Assembly: GCF_044793635.1 (NCBI RefSeq)
Contig: NZ_CP084992.1
Location: forward strand, 2,170,001 to 2,234,000
DNA from: Virgibacillus_F necropolis_A
GTDB lineage: Bacteria > Bacillota > Bacilli > Bacillales > Amphibacillaceae
Direction of reading: 5' to 3'
Length of the DNA stretch: 64,000 nucleotides
This document shows positions 25,877-34,186 of this stretch, in pieces. Position 1 is the stretch's first letter, and every line of letters starts with the position of its first letter. Below the pieces are notes generated by a model. It had not been told where the DNA came from. It searched no databases and saw only the letters and a list, made by a program, of their open reading frames with translations. The position numbers were made by a program, and so were the translations under genes.

Positions 25877-26146
25877 TTGGCTAAAACATTAATAGAGATT
25901 AAGCAAGGTCTTGAAGGTCACATTGGTAAACGATTAAGATTGAAAGCCAACGGTGGAAGAAGGAAAACAATTGAACGATGCGGGATTCTGGCAGAAACCT
26001 ATCCTTCTGTTTTCATAGTTGAGCTTGATCAAGACGAAAACTCATTCGAACGTGTTTCATACAGCTATGCAGACGTTTTAACAGAAACAGTTGAACTAAG
26101 CTTCCAACAAGATGATAGAACAACAGCAATGGTTATGGAGCAGTAA
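25877..26146 (+). CDS. veg: Veg protein
   Basis: Small (89 aa) highly expressed protein. In B. subtilis Veg stimulates biofilm gene expression by interfering with SinR and affects spore outgrowth. The core KANGGRRKTIERCGILAETYPSVFIVELDQ-like region (in two parts) and SYSYADVLTETVEL are nearly invariant in the family. The start is TTG 25877, giving (M)AKTLIEIKQ; GAGGTGGAG precedes it, while the ATG at 25862 lies before that site. Two tandem strong promoters are upstream and a terminator overlaps the stop. Confidence 0.95.
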   Translation: MAKTLIEIKQGLEGHIGKRLRLKANGGRRKTIERCGILAETYPSVFIVELDQDENSFERVSYSYADVLTETVELSFQQDDRTTAMVMEQ

Positions 26147-26169
26147 ACATTTGTTTACTGCTTCTTTTT
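26139..26169 (+). terminator. Terminator overlapping the veg stop codon
   Basis: GCAGTAAACA / TGTTTACTGC perfect stem, then TTCTTTTT. The TAA stop is inside the left arm. Confidence 0.85.
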
Positions 26170-26245
26170 GTATACGTTTATATTTTCACCTAGTTCAAAG
26201 TTATATTCCATAAAATATTTCCTTTTTTGTATACATATAACGGGT

Positions 26246-26272
26246 GTATGTTGTGTTTAAAAGCACATGCTA
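26246..26272 (+). promoter_or_regulatory. Candidate sigma-G promoter of sspF
   Basis: GTATG (26246-26250), 15-nt spacer, CATGCTA (26266-26272), close to the forespore sigma-G pattern. Forespore expression is known for sspF. Confidence 0.5.
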
Positions 26273-26318
26273 AGGTTGTCGTAACAAGGATGCTCAAGTA
26301 GAAAGGGGTTGTTCTTTC

Positions 26319-26501
26319 ATGGGAAGACGACGGAGTATGATGTCTGATCAATTGAAAGAAGAAATTGCTAAAGAGTTAGGCTTTTACGACACCGTACAGC
26401 AGGAAGGCTGGGGCGGCATTAAATCAAGAGATGCAGGGAACATGGTGAAAAGAGCAATTGAAATGGCCGAGCAAGGTATGCAACAAAAAGGCGAACCCTA
26501 A
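26319..26501 (+). CDS. sspF: Alpha/beta-type small acid-soluble spore protein SspF
   Basis: DNA-binding SASP that coats spore DNA and supplies amino acids on germination. The 60-aa protein has the family signatures KEEIAKELGFYDTV and GGIKSRDAGNMVKRAIEMAE, with the GPR protease cleavage region around KEEIAKELG. AAAGGGG precedes ATG 26319. It lies after veg, as in B. subtilis, with its own probable forespore promoter and terminator. Confidence 0.94.
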   Translation: MGRRRSMMSDQLKEEIAKELGFYDTVQQEGWGGIKSRDAGNMVKRAIEMAEQGMQQKGEP

Positions 26502-26518
26502 TGGGTTTGTCTTTTTTC
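26489..26518 (+). terminator. Terminator of sspF
   Basis: GGCGAACCC TAAT GGGTTTGTC stem followed by six T; it overlaps the stop codon. Confidence 0.8.
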
Positions 26519-26769
26519 GCTAATATAGAGTTAATTTCAACCATTTTTTACTAATGAAAAACAGGTATTTAGAATTAATTTTAGAACAAAATATGTATAA
26601 ATAGGTCTTTATACTCATTTTATCAGTCAGAAACCTTGATGTGGCTGATTTTAACATTTTTGTTAACATAAAAAACATGCAAGACTGTTTGAAAAATTGT
26701 ATAATTTTAATTGCGTGTTTTTTTCATTTAGAGGAAATACACAAAATCAAAAAGGGGAGTTATTACAAC

Positions 26770-28428
26770 ATGAAATTTTCGAAATTTTCATTGCTGTTAG
26801 CAATTGCATTATTGTTAAGCGTTTTCATGGTCGCGTGTTCAAGTGGTGATGATAGCGGATCAGAATCAAGTGGCGGCGAAACCGATGGCAAGCAAGTACT
26901 TAATTTAACGAATGGGGATACAATTCCTTCCATGGACTCTTCGTTAGCTGCCGATGAATATGGTTTTCAATTCTTAGGTGCAACAACAGAAGGTCTTTAT
27001 CGTCTGGGTAAGGATGCAAAAATTGTTGATGGTATTGCAACAGAACATAAAGTAAGTGAAGATGCATTAACTTGGACGTTTACATTACGTGAGGACGCTG
27101 TTTGGTCAAATGGTGACCCAGTAACAGCACACGATTTCGTATATGCATGGCGCCGAGCAATCAATCCTGATACTGGATCTGAATATGGTCCATACATGAT
27201 GAATGGTGTTATCAAAAACGCAACAGAAATTAATAGTGGCGAAATGCCTGTTAAAGAATTAGGTGTAAAGGCTAAGGATGATTATACTTTAGTTGTATCA
27301 CTTGAAAAGCCAATCCCATACTTTGAATCACTGACTACTTTCGGTACATTTTTACCGTTAAATCAAGAGTTTGTTGAATCAAAAGGTGATAAACATGGTA
27401 CAAGCTCTGATACATTGTTGTCAAATGGGCCATTTAAACTTACCGATTGGACAAGTACTGCTACATCTTGGAATCTTGTGAAAAATGAAGATTACTGGGA
27501 TGCAGAAACAGTTTCCTTAGATAAAATTACTTTTGATGTGGTTAAGGATCCACAAGTAGCTGTAGATTTATATGAAAAAGGTAAAGTAGATCGTGCTGGT
27601 CTTTCTGCAGACCTTGTAGACAGATATGCATCACACGATGATTATACTGTAACACCAGAAGCGTCTGTATTTTATTTGAAATTTAACCAGACTACTTCTG
27701 AAGCATTAGCTAACAAAAACATTCGTAAAGCGATTAGTCGCGCATTTGATAAACAGGCTTTAGTGGATGAAATCTTAAATAATGGTTCAATTGTAGCAAC
27801 TGGTTTAATTCCTAAAAACTTCGCACCAATGCCAGAGTCTGGTGAAGACTTCCGTGAGGTTAGTGGAGATTTAGTAACATATGATCCTGAAAAAGCGAAA
27901 GAGCTTTGGAAAAAAGGCTTAGAGGAAATTGGCAAAGAAAAAGTTGAAATTGAATTCTTAGCTGGTGACGGTGAAACATCTAAAAATATGAACGAATACC
28001 TTGCAAATCAATTAGAAACTAACCTTCCAGGTCTAAAGGTTACCTTGAAGCAAGTTCCGTTTGAACAACGATTGACTTTAAGCGAAAATATGGAATATCA
28101 ATTACAATTTTATGGTTGGGGACCAGATTATCTTGACCCTTATACCTTCTTAAATATGTATGTAACAGATAGCCAATATAACAAAATGGGATATTCAAGC
28201 AAAAAGTATGATGAACTAATGAAGAAAACAGCAACTGATTATGTGCTTGACCCTGTTAAGCGTTATAACGCGTTTTTAGAAGCAGAAAAGTTACTACTTG
28301 AAGATGCTGCAATTGCACCTATTTACCAAAGTGCACGTGCAGAGTTAATTAAACCTTATGTAGAGGGTGTTATCAGCAACCCATTTGGACCAACATATGA
28401 ATGGAAATGGGCTTCTATAAGTAAATAA
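26770..28428 (+). CDS. Oligopeptide ABC transporter substrate-binding lipoprotein (OppA-like)
   Basis: Extracellular solute-binding protein family 5 lipoprotein (552 aa) that would capture peptides for an Opp/App/Dpp-type ABC importer. The lipoprotein signal is at 1-23 (FMVACSSG, lipidated Cys23), followed by a Ser/Gly/Asp-rich tether. SBP_bac_5 motifs include TWTFTLREDAVWSNGDPVTA and DFVYAWRRAINP. ATG 26770 follows AAAAGGGGAG; a longer frame upstream has no signal peptide. No permease or ATPase genes are adjacent, so it must use a system encoded elsewhere. B. subtilis has no gene here. Peptide range is unknown. Confidence 0.92.
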   Translation: MKFSKFSLLLAIALLLSVFMVACSSGDDSGSESSGGETDGKQVLNLTNGDTIPSMDSSLAADEYGFQFLGATTEGLYRLGKDAKIVDGIATEHKVSEDALTWTFTLREDAVWSNGDPVTAHDFVYAWRRAINPDTGSEYGPYMMNGVIKNATEINSGEMPVKELGVKAKDDYTLVVSLEKPIPYFESLTTFGTFLPLNQEFVESKGDKHGTSSDTLLSNGPFKLTDWTSTATSWNLVKNEDYWDAETVSLDKITFDVVKDPQVAVDLYEKGKVDRAGLSADLVDRYASHDDYTVTPEASVFYLKFNQTTSEALANKNIRKAISRAFDKQALVDEILNNGSIVATGLIPKNFAPMPESGEDFREVSGDLVTYDPEKAKELWKKGLEEIGKEKVEIEFLAGDGETSKNMNEYLANQLETNLPGLKVTLKQVPFEQRLTLSENMEYQLQFYGWGPDYLDPYTFLNMYVTDSQYNKMGYSSKKYDELMKKTATDYVLDPVKRYNAFLEAEKLLLEDAAIAPIYQSARAELIKPYVEGVISNPFGPTYEWKWASISK

Positions 28429-28445
28429 TTAATTTTGTTTTAAAT

Positions 28446-28487
28446 AATCCATGACAGTCATCCAAACTGTCATGGGTTATTTTTTCT
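28446..28487 (+). terminator. Terminator of the OppA-like gene
   Basis: CCATGACAGT / ACTGTCATGG perfect 10-bp stem, then TTATTTTTTC. Confidence 0.85.
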
Positions 28488-28515
28488 TAGAAGGTTTACT
28501 TAGCGTTCTTTTATT

Positions 28516-28687
28516 AGAAAAGCACAAGCGCCTTGGTCAGCCCCGACAAGTTTAAGACGAATCTCTTAGTGATGATTTTTATCACAAAGAGATTTGACTT
28601 AAAACCTCGAGGGGCTAGGCGCTGGAGCTGGATATGGCTTTGCATGGTGACCAAAATATTTAATGCACATTTTATACTTTCCTTACA
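28516..28687. repeat. Family A hairpin repeat, copy 2 (reverse orientation, long-end variant)
   Basis: Reverse orientation of the 5844 element. The hairpin core (GCGCCTTGGTCAGCCCCGAC ... GGGGCTAGGCGCTGG) is followed by a longer end, GGATATGG...ACATTTTATACTTTCCTTACA. That longer end also occurs at the start of the 47420 element. A short 80-aa reading frame across it is spurious. Confidence 0.85.
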
Positions 28688-28703
28688 GGTAATAAAACTT
28701 AAG

Positions 28704-28981
28704 CATGTCGCTAACCAGTCGCCTTCGTTTTTCTGTCTAGCTGCGCGGGCTAGCGACTCGAGACATAGTCAATAGACACTCCAAGCACGGAAGCCCTTGT
28801 GCTTTACGGTCTCTTGACTATGCTTGTTGTCGCTATGCAAGCCCACTACGCTTTTTTTCTGTCCAGCTGTGGCTCTTAGCGACTAGCAAATAGTTAGTCC
28901 TGATGAATGTACGTAAAGTTCAACGTACCTTCACATGCCTATCTATTTGTACGTCGCTAAGCAGTCGCCTTCGCTATTCTA
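28704..28981. repeat. Array of family B repeats upstream of ispE (partial arm + two full units)
   Basis: 28704-28730 is a lone right arm (GTCGCTAACCAGTCGCCTTCG). 28733-28858 is a full unit with inner stem AAGCAC / GTGCTT. 28859-28981 is a second unit with a different inner stem (CAAATAG...GTACGT / ACGTAC...CTATTTG). The unit ends CAGTCGCCTTCGCTATTCT. Together with family A these fill the ~590-bp oppA-ispE gap. Confidence 0.8.
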
Positions 28982-29022
28982 ATATGATACAATTTGTTTA
29001 GATTTGTGAGGTGGTGGTTGAT

Positions 29023-29889
29023 ATGGTGTTTTTTGAGAATGCTCCGGCAAAAATTACGTTGTCGGTAGATGTCCTAGGTAAGCGTGTTGATGGTTATCAT
29101 GACGTGGAAATGGTAATGACTACGGTCGATTTAGCTGATCGTGTTGCGTTAACCTCATTAGAGGTTGATTATATTGATGTCTCTGCAGATAATCAATATG
29201 TACCGAACGACGAACGAAACCTGGCATATAAAGCCGCACTTGCTCTTAAAAACAAATACCATATCACACGCGGTGTACGGATTGATATTGAAAAGAATAT
29301 TCCTGTTTCTGCGGGATTAGGTGGGGGCAGTAGTGATGCTGCCGCTGTGCTACGTGGTCTGAACAAATTATGGGATCTGGATATTCCGCTGTCAGAATTG
29401 GCCGATCTTGGTGCCAGTATTGGTTCTGATGTTCCTTTTTGCGTGTATGGATCAACAGCTCTTGCTAGTGGGCGGGGGGAAATTATCGAGGAACTTTCGC
29501 CTCCACCAGTAACTTGGGCGATTTTGGCCAAGCCTAATATTGGAGTGTCTACACGAGTGATTTTTAATCAGTTAACATTAGAAAATTTACCCCATCCTAA
29601 TACAAAAAGAATATTGGAAGCCATTAACCAGCAAGATTTTTACAAGCTTTGCGATCACGTAGGTAATGTTTTAGAAACCGTTACAACCTCGCTATATCCT
29701 AATGTTCAACGAATAAAAGAAAAAATGGTCCAAGCTGGATCCAAAGGGGTTCTTATGAGCGGAAGTGGCCCCACTGTTGTCGGTCTTGTTGAACACCAGC
29801 ATAAAGCAATTCGGATTTATAATGGTCTTCGAGGATTTTGTGATGAAGTTTATGTCGTTCGTATCATCGGTTATTCTACCACTTGCTAA
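29023..29889 (+). CDS. ispE: 4-diphosphocytidyl-2-C-methyl-D-erythritol kinase IspE
   Basis: GHMP kinase of the MEP isoprenoid pathway that phosphorylates CDP-ME on the 2-hydroxyl with ATP. The 288-aa protein has NAPAKITLSVDVLGKRVDGYH at its start (catalytic Lys/Asp region), the ATP loop PVSAGLGGGSSDAAA, and the C-terminal MSGSGPTVVGL motif. GTG 29011 and 29014 are in frame, but TGAGGTGG precedes ATG 29023, which fits the family N-terminus. It is normally co-transcribed with purR. Confidence 0.95.
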   Translation: MVFFENAPAKITLSVDVLGKRVDGYHDVEMVMTTVDLADRVALTSLEVDYIDVSADNQYVPNDERNLAYKAALALKNKYHITRGVRIDIEKNIPVSAGLGGGSSDAAAVLRGLNKLWDLDIPLSELADLGASIGSDVPFCVYGSTALASGRGEIIEELSPPPVTWAILAKPNIGVSTRVIFNQLTLENLPHPNTKRILEAINQQDFYKLCDHVGNVLETVTTSLYPNVQRIKEKMVQAGSKGVLMSGSGPTVVGLVEHQHKAIRIYNGLRGFCDEVYVVRIIGYSTTC

Positions 29890-29933
29890 AACACGTATAA
29901 AAATGATATATTTAATAGTAAATATTCGGTTTT
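29883..29933 (+). promoter_or_regulatory. Candidate purR promoter with overlapping PurBox
   Basis: TTGCTA (29883-29888), 18-nt spacer, TATATT (29907-29912). The complement of 29921-29933 is AAAACCGAATATT, 12 of 13 positions of the B. subtilis PurBox AWWWCCGAACWWT. Only one clear half was found. This suggests autoregulation of purR. Confidence 0.5.
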
Positions 29934-29946
29934 TAGAGGTGTCGAC

Positions 29947-30762
29947 ATGAGAAGAAGTGATAGGTTAGTTGCTTTAACAAATTATTTTTTAGAAAATCCT
30001 AGGGAACATATATCATTGCCTTATTTTTCAAAGCAATTTAATGCGGCGAAATCTTCTATCAGTGAGGATTTAGATATTATAGATAGAGTTTTTTCAGATG
30101 AAGGAATCGGACGATTAGAAACGATTGCTGGTGCTGCTGGTGGAGTGAAATACATTCCGGATTATGCTTTGGATAAAAGTAAGCAATTCATTGATGATTT
30201 ATGTGAAACGCTAGAAGACTCTGAGCGTTTACTGCCAGGTGGATATCTTTATATGAGTGATATATTAGGGAATCCAACATTGGTTAAACAAATTGGTCGT
30301 ATCTTTGCATCACAATTTTCAGGGTCTAATATTGAAGCTGTTGTAACAGTTGCGACAAAAGGAATACCATTAGCATACGCAGTAGCTTCATTTTTGAACG
30401 TTCCAGTTGTAATTGTCAGGCGGGATCCAATGGTTACAGAAGGTTCTTCAGTTAGTATTAATTATGTTTCTGGTTCGTCTAGGAAAATACAGACGATGGT
30501 TCTTCCGAAAAGAAGCTTAAAGGAAGGTGCGAACGTTTGTATTATCGATGATTTCATGAAGGCGGGCGGAACGATTAATGGTATGGTCAGTCTGCTTGCA
30601 GAAATTAATGCTAATGTTAAAGGTATTGGAGTCTTAGTAGAAGCAGACGATGAAGAAGATGAACGTGTGGTTGAAAATTATTTATCATTAGTAAAAATTA
30701 CCCACGTGGACTTGAAAAGAAAACAAATTGATGTTAGCCCTGGTAATTTTCAGGCTAAATAG
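29947..30762 (+). CDS. purR: Pur operon repressor PurR
   Basis: Gram-positive-type purine repressor in which PRPP binding relieves DNA binding. The 271-aa protein has an N-terminal winged-helix domain (about 1-74; MRRSDRLVALTNYFLENP) and a phosphoribosyltransferase-like domain with the PRPP motif CIIDDFMKAGGTI and the family patch GSGSSRK-like region SGSSRKIQTMVLPK. GAGGTG precedes ATG 29947. It follows ispE, but unlike B. subtilis no yabJ gene follows; a terminator and spoVG come next. Confidence 0.96.
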   Translation: MRRSDRLVALTNYFLENPREHISLPYFSKQFNAAKSSISEDLDIIDRVFSDEGIGRLETIAGAAGGVKYIPDYALDKSKQFIDDLCETLEDSERLLPGGYLYMSDILGNPTLVKQIGRIFASQFSGSNIEAVVTVATKGIPLAYAVASFLNVPVVIVRRDPMVTEGSSVSINYVSGSSRKIQTMVLPKRSLKEGANVCIIDDFMKAGGTINGMVSLLAEINANVKGIGVLVEADDEEDERVVENYLSLVKITHVDLKRKQIDVSPGNFQAK

Positions 30763-30764
30763 GG

Positions 30765-30807
30765 TCAAAAGATAAAATCTTTCTATCAAGGTTTTATCTT
30801 TTTTCTA
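30765..30807 (+). terminator. Terminator of purR
   Basis: AAAGATAAAATC / GGTTTTATCTTTTTT stem with T-tract. Confidence 0.8.
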
Positions 30808-30887
30808 TGGGTAAAAAGCTGAATTTGATGAAAATCTTCTATGTTTTCCTACTTTTTAATTAAATTTTTAATTTTTTTTAATTTTAA

Positions 30888-30916
30888 GCAGGAATCAGCC
30901 ATGTTTTGTAGAATTA
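30888..30916 (+). promoter_or_regulatory. Sigma-H promoter of spoVG
   Basis: AGCAGGAAT region (-35, 30887-30895 around AGGAAT) and GTAGAATTA (-10, 30908-30916). The distance between AGCAGGA and G-n-GAAT is the same as in the classic B. subtilis spoVG promoter. The very A/T-rich block before it (30850-30886) is where AbrB binds in B. subtilis. Confidence 0.8.
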
Positions 30917-30954
30917 TTAAGTTAAGTTCAAAAGGGAAAAGGTGGTGAAACATC

Positions 30955-31251
30955 ATGGAAATAACTGACGTAAGATTACGCCGCGTAAACACAGAAGGAA
31001 GAATGCGGGCAATTGCTTCCATAACGTTAGATCAGGAATTTGTAGTACATGACATCCGCGTAATTGACGGAAATAATGGACTATTTGTTGCAATGCCATC
31101 TAAACGTACTCCTGATGGTGAATTCAGGGATATCGCACACCCTATCAATTCAGGAACTCGTGGGAAAATTCAAGATGCAGTTTTAGAAGAATATCGACGC
31201 GTGGGTGAAGCAGAAGCAGAAGTAGAATTTGAAGAGGCAGGAGCTTCCTAA
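30955..31251 (+). CDS. spoVG: Septation/RNA-binding regulator SpoVG
   Basis: Conserved small regulator (98 aa) that affects asymmetric septation and, in other Firmicutes, binds DNA and RNA. MEITDVRLRRVNTEGRMRAI, VRVIDG-like HDIRVIDGNNGLFVAMPSKR and FRDIAHPINSGTR are diagnostic. The C-terminus is acidic. AAAGGTGGTG precedes ATG 30955. Its own sigma-H promoter lies upstream, in keeping with expression at the onset of sporulation. It lies next to glmU, as in B. subtilis, though a repeat block separates them. Confidence 0.96.
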   Translation: MEITDVRLRRVNTEGRMRAIASITLDQEFVVHDIRVIDGNNGLFVAMPSKRTPDGEFRDIAHPINSGTRGKIQDAVLEEYRRVGEAEAEVEFEEAGAS

Positions 31252-31265
31252 AAACATAGGTTCAA

Positions 31266-31306
31266 CAGGGGGGACTAATCTATACAGATTAGCCTTCTTT
31301 TTTTAT
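31266..31306 (+). terminator. Terminator of spoVG
   Basis: GGACTAATCT / AGATTAGCC stem followed by TTCTTTTTTT; a family A repeat begins at once. Confidence 0.8.
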
Positions 31307-31460
31307 AAGGAAAGAAAGTATAAAATTTTGGCGTTTATCTGTCTAGCTCCAGCGCCTAGCCCGCCTGAGGTTTTAAGTCAAATCTCTTTGTGATAAAAAT
31401 CATCACTAAGAGGTTCGCCTTAAACTTGTCGGGGCTGACCAAGGCGCTTGCGCTTTTCTT
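31307..31460. repeat. Family A hairpin repeat, copy 3
   Basis: AAGGAAAGAAAGTATAAAATTTTGG start next to the terminator T-run, hairpin core, end GGCGCTTGCGCTTTTCTT. Nearly identical to the copy at 58889, including the CCCGCCTGAGG variant. Confidence 0.85.
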
Positions 31461-31464
31461 ATAT

Positions 31465-31612
31465 AGAAAAGCGGAGGCGACTGTTTAGCGGCTTACAAAT
31501 AGATAGGAATGTGAAGGTGCGTCGAACTTTACGCACTTTCATCAGGACTAACTATTTGCTAGCCGCTAGAAGCCATAGTTAGACAACAAGAAAAGCGGAG
31601 GCGACTGTTTAG
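31465..31612. repeat. Family B repeat (one full unit, one truncated) between spoVG and glmU
   Basis: GAAAAGCGGAGGCGACTGTTTAG start; inner hairpin CAAATAG...GTGCGT / ACGCAC...CTATTTG; end CTAGCCGCTAG. A second GAAAAGCGGAGGCGACTGTTTAG starts at 31589 and is truncated after ~23 bp. Confidence 0.8.
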
Positions 31613-31693
31613 ATAAATGCAAGATACTTATCTTATCGCTATTCCTAGAAAAAAATACCTCTTAAAAAATTGTCCTTCATCTGTCTATATCTG

Positions 31694-31722
31694 TTGAAAT
31701 CGTTTGCTTTTTGAGATATATT
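31694..31722 (+). promoter_or_regulatory. Candidate sigma-A promoter of glmU
   Basis: TTGAAA (31694-31699), 17-nt spacer, TATATT (31717-31722), about 32 nt before the glmU start. Confidence 0.65.
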
Positions 31723-31753
31723 CATAATGGATAAACAGAATGGAGGTTACTTC

Positions 31754-33127
31754 ATGACAAATCGTTATGCTGTTATTCTTGCAGCAGGTCAAGGTACCAG
31801 AATGAAGTCGAAATTATATAAGGTACTTCATCCCGTTATGGGCCGACCAATGGTACAACACGTAATGAATCAAATTAATACTGTAGATTTAGATGAAATT
31901 GTAACAATAGTAGGTTTTGGCGCTGATGCCGTTATAGAAAAAATTGGCAATGCAAGTAAGTTTGTTGTCCAGGAAGAACAATTAGGAACTGGACATGCAG
32001 TACAACAAGCAGAATCAATACTGAAGGATAAAGAGGGAACGACGATTGTTGTTTGTGGTGATACACCGTTAATCACAGATAAAACCTATCAAGAACTTTT
32101 TAACCACCACGAGAAAGAAAATGCACAGGCAACAATTCTAACAACTAAAATAGAAAATCCTACTGGATATGGTCGTGTCATCCGAAACGATCAAAATGTA
32201 GTAGAGCGCATTGTTGAACAGAAGGATGCGAATGATGCTGAACTAGCAGTAAATGAAATAAATACTGGTACATATTGTTTTGATAATCAAGCGCTTTTCA
32301 ATGCATTAAAAGAAGTATCGAATGATAATGCGCAAGGAGAATATTATCTTCCAGATGTGATAGAAATCCTGCGTGATAAAGATGAAAAAGTGTCAGCATT
32401 TTTAACTCCTAATGATGAAGAAACATTGGGTGTGAATGATCGAGTGGCACTCGCTGAAGCAGAAAAAGTAATGAAAAAGCGTATTAATGAAAAACATATG
32501 CGTAATGGAGTAACAATTATTGACCCTGACAACACATATATCGGTCCAGATGTTATAATTGAACAAGATGTACAAATTCATCCTGGTTCTATTATAACTG
32601 GGAATTCATCGATTAAAAGCAATGCAGAAATCGGCCCACATACAGAAATTACAAACTGTTCTATTGGGGAAGAAACGATAGTTCGTCAAAGTGTTGCGAA
32701 TGACAGTCAAATTGGAGCACGCGTGAAAATTGGTCCATACGCACACATTAGACCTCAAGCTTCTATAGGTAATGAAGCGAAAATCGGTAATTTTGTCGAG
32801 GTGAAAAAATCTGTCATTGGAGACAAAAGTAAAGTTTCCCATCTAAGTTATATAGGGGATGCTGAAATAGGTTCAAATGTTAATGTTGGTTGCGGAACAA
32901 TCACGGTTAATTATGATGGCAAAAATAAATATTTAACAAAAATTGACGATGACGCTTTTATTGGTTGTAATTCGAACCTGATTGCCCCGGTAAACATTGG
33001 TAAAGGTTCTTTTGTGGCAGCTGGCTCGACCATCACAAAGAATGTTCCTGAAGATTCCTTGTCGGTTGCGCGTGCACGACAGGAAAACAAAGAAGGATAT
33101 GCAAAAAGGTTAAATAATAGAAATTAA
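31754..33127 (+). CDS. glmU: Bifunctional GlcNAc-1-P uridyltransferase / GlcN-1-P acetyltransferase
   Basis: Makes UDP-GlcNAc for peptidoglycan and teichoic acids in two steps. The 457-aa protein has an N-terminal nucleotidyltransferase domain (LAAGQGTRMKS; VCGDTPLI) up to about 230 and a C-terminal left-handed beta-helix of hexapeptide repeats (about 250-450) with the acetyltransferase residues in NYDGKNKYLT. ATG 31754 follows GGAGG; the ATG at 31727 lies before it. It is followed 20 bp later by prs. Confidence 0.97.
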   Translation: MTNRYAVILAAGQGTRMKSKLYKVLHPVMGRPMVQHVMNQINTVDLDEIVTIVGFGADAVIEKIGNASKFVVQEEQLGTGHAVQQAESILKDKEGTTIVVCGDTPLITDKTYQELFNHHEKENAQATILTTKIENPTGYGRVIRNDQNVVERIVEQKDANDAELAVNEINTGTYCFDNQALFNALKEVSNDNAQGEYYLPDVIEILRDKDEKVSAFLTPNDEETLGVNDRVALAEAEKVMKKRINEKHMRNGVTIIDPDNTYIGPDVIIEQDVQIHPGSIITGNSSIKSNAEIGPHTEITNCSIGEETIVRQSVANDSQIGARVKIGPYAHIRPQASIGNEAKIGNFVEVKKSVIGDKSKVSHLSYIGDAEIGSNVNVGCGTITVNYDGKNKYLTKIDDDAFIGCNSNLIAPVNIGKGSFVAAGSTITKNVPEDSLSVARARQENKEGYAKRLNNRN

Positions 33128-33147
33128 GATTAACGGAGGGTTTTTTC

Positions 33148-34101
33148 ATGACATCAGGCTATAAGGATCCATCTTTGAAAGTATTTACGTTGAATTCAAA
33201 TCGTAAATTAGCAGAGGAAATTGCAAATCATATTGGTACAACCCTTGGTAAATGTACTGTTTCTGCATTTAGTGATGGCGAGATTCAGATTAATATAGAA
33301 GAGAGCATTCGCGGTTGTGATGTTTATGTTGTTCAGTCAACAAGCTCCCCGGTTAATCAACACATAATGGAGCTACTCATTATGATTGATGCATTAAAGC
33401 GTGCTTCAGCTCGTTCCATTAACCTCGTTATGCCTTACTATGGTTATGCGCGTCAAGATCGTAAAGCACGCTCTAGAGAACCGATTACAGCTAAGCTTGT
33501 TGCAAACCTATTTGAAACGGCTGGTGCAGATCGTGTAATCACACTTGACTTACATGCACCACAAATTCAAGGATTCTTCGATATGCCAATTGATCACTTG
33601 CAAGGTGTACCAATATTAACTGATTACTTTAAGAAGAAAAATCTTGAGGATATTGTAGTAGTTTCACCAGATCATGGTGGAGTGACACGCGCTAGAAAAA
33701 TGGCTGATCGCTTAAAAGCACCGATAGGCATCATAGATAAACGCAGACCACGTCCGAACGTAGCAGAAGTTATGAATATTGTAGGTAACATTGAAGGAAG
33801 AACTGCTATCCTAATTGATGATATTATCGATACGGCAGGTACGATTACTCTAGCTGCGAATGCTTTAATTGAAAACGGGGCAAAAGAAGTCTATGCTTGT
33901 TGTACACATCCAGTGTTATCAGGCCCAGCTATGGAGCGCATTGAAAACTCAAAAATAAAAGAGCTAGTTATAACAAACTCTATACCTTTAGAAACCGATA
34001 AATATATTGATAAAGTTAAACAGCTTTCTGTAGCACCACTAATTGGTGAAGCTATTATACGTGTTCATGAAATGGAATCAGTAAGTATACTATTCGATTA
34101 A
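33148..34101 (+). CDS. prs: Ribose-phosphate pyrophosphokinase
   Basis: Makes PRPP from ribose-5-phosphate and ATP for purine, pyrimidine, His and Trp synthesis. The 317-aa class I PRPP synthase contains the flexible loop YGYARQDRKARSREPI, the metal-binding DLHAPQIQGFF and the PRPP loop LIDDIIDTAGTI. ACGGAGGG precedes ATG 33148. It is probably co-transcribed with glmU. Its product also controls PurR, encoded upstream. Confidence 0.97.
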   Translation: MTSGYKDPSLKVFTLNSNRKLAEEIANHIGTTLGKCTVSAFSDGEIQINIEESIRGCDVYVVQSTSSPVNQHIMELLIMIDALKRASARSINLVMPYYGYARQDRKARSREPITAKLVANLFETAGADRVITLDLHAPQIQGFFDMPIDHLQGVPILTDYFKKKNLEDIVVVSPDHGGVTRARKMADRLKAPIGIIDKRRPRPNVAEVMNIVGNIEGRTAILIDDIIDTAGTITLAANALIENGAKEVYACCTHPVLSGPAMERIENSKIKELVITNSIPLETDKYIDKVKQLSVAPLIGEAIIRVHEMESVSILFD

Positions 34102-34103
34102 TG

Positions 34104-34129
34104 GTTTAAAAGTAAACAAATACGGGAAT
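34104..34129 (+). promoter_or_regulatory. Sigma-B (general stress) promoter of ctc
   Basis: GTTTAA (34104-34109), 14-nt spacer, GGGAAT (34124-34129). The B. subtilis ctc sigma-B promoter has the same 14-nt spacing (GTTTAA/GGGTAT). It lies directly after the prs stop. Confidence 0.8.
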
Positions 34130-34186
34130 TAATAGTAAGTAGCTATTCGATATTTATATAAATCTAATCTAAAAAAGGGATTTAAG

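Noticed and set aside
28533..28775. 80-codon reading frame upstream of ispE
   Set aside because: It spans the family A and B repeats and has no ribosome site.
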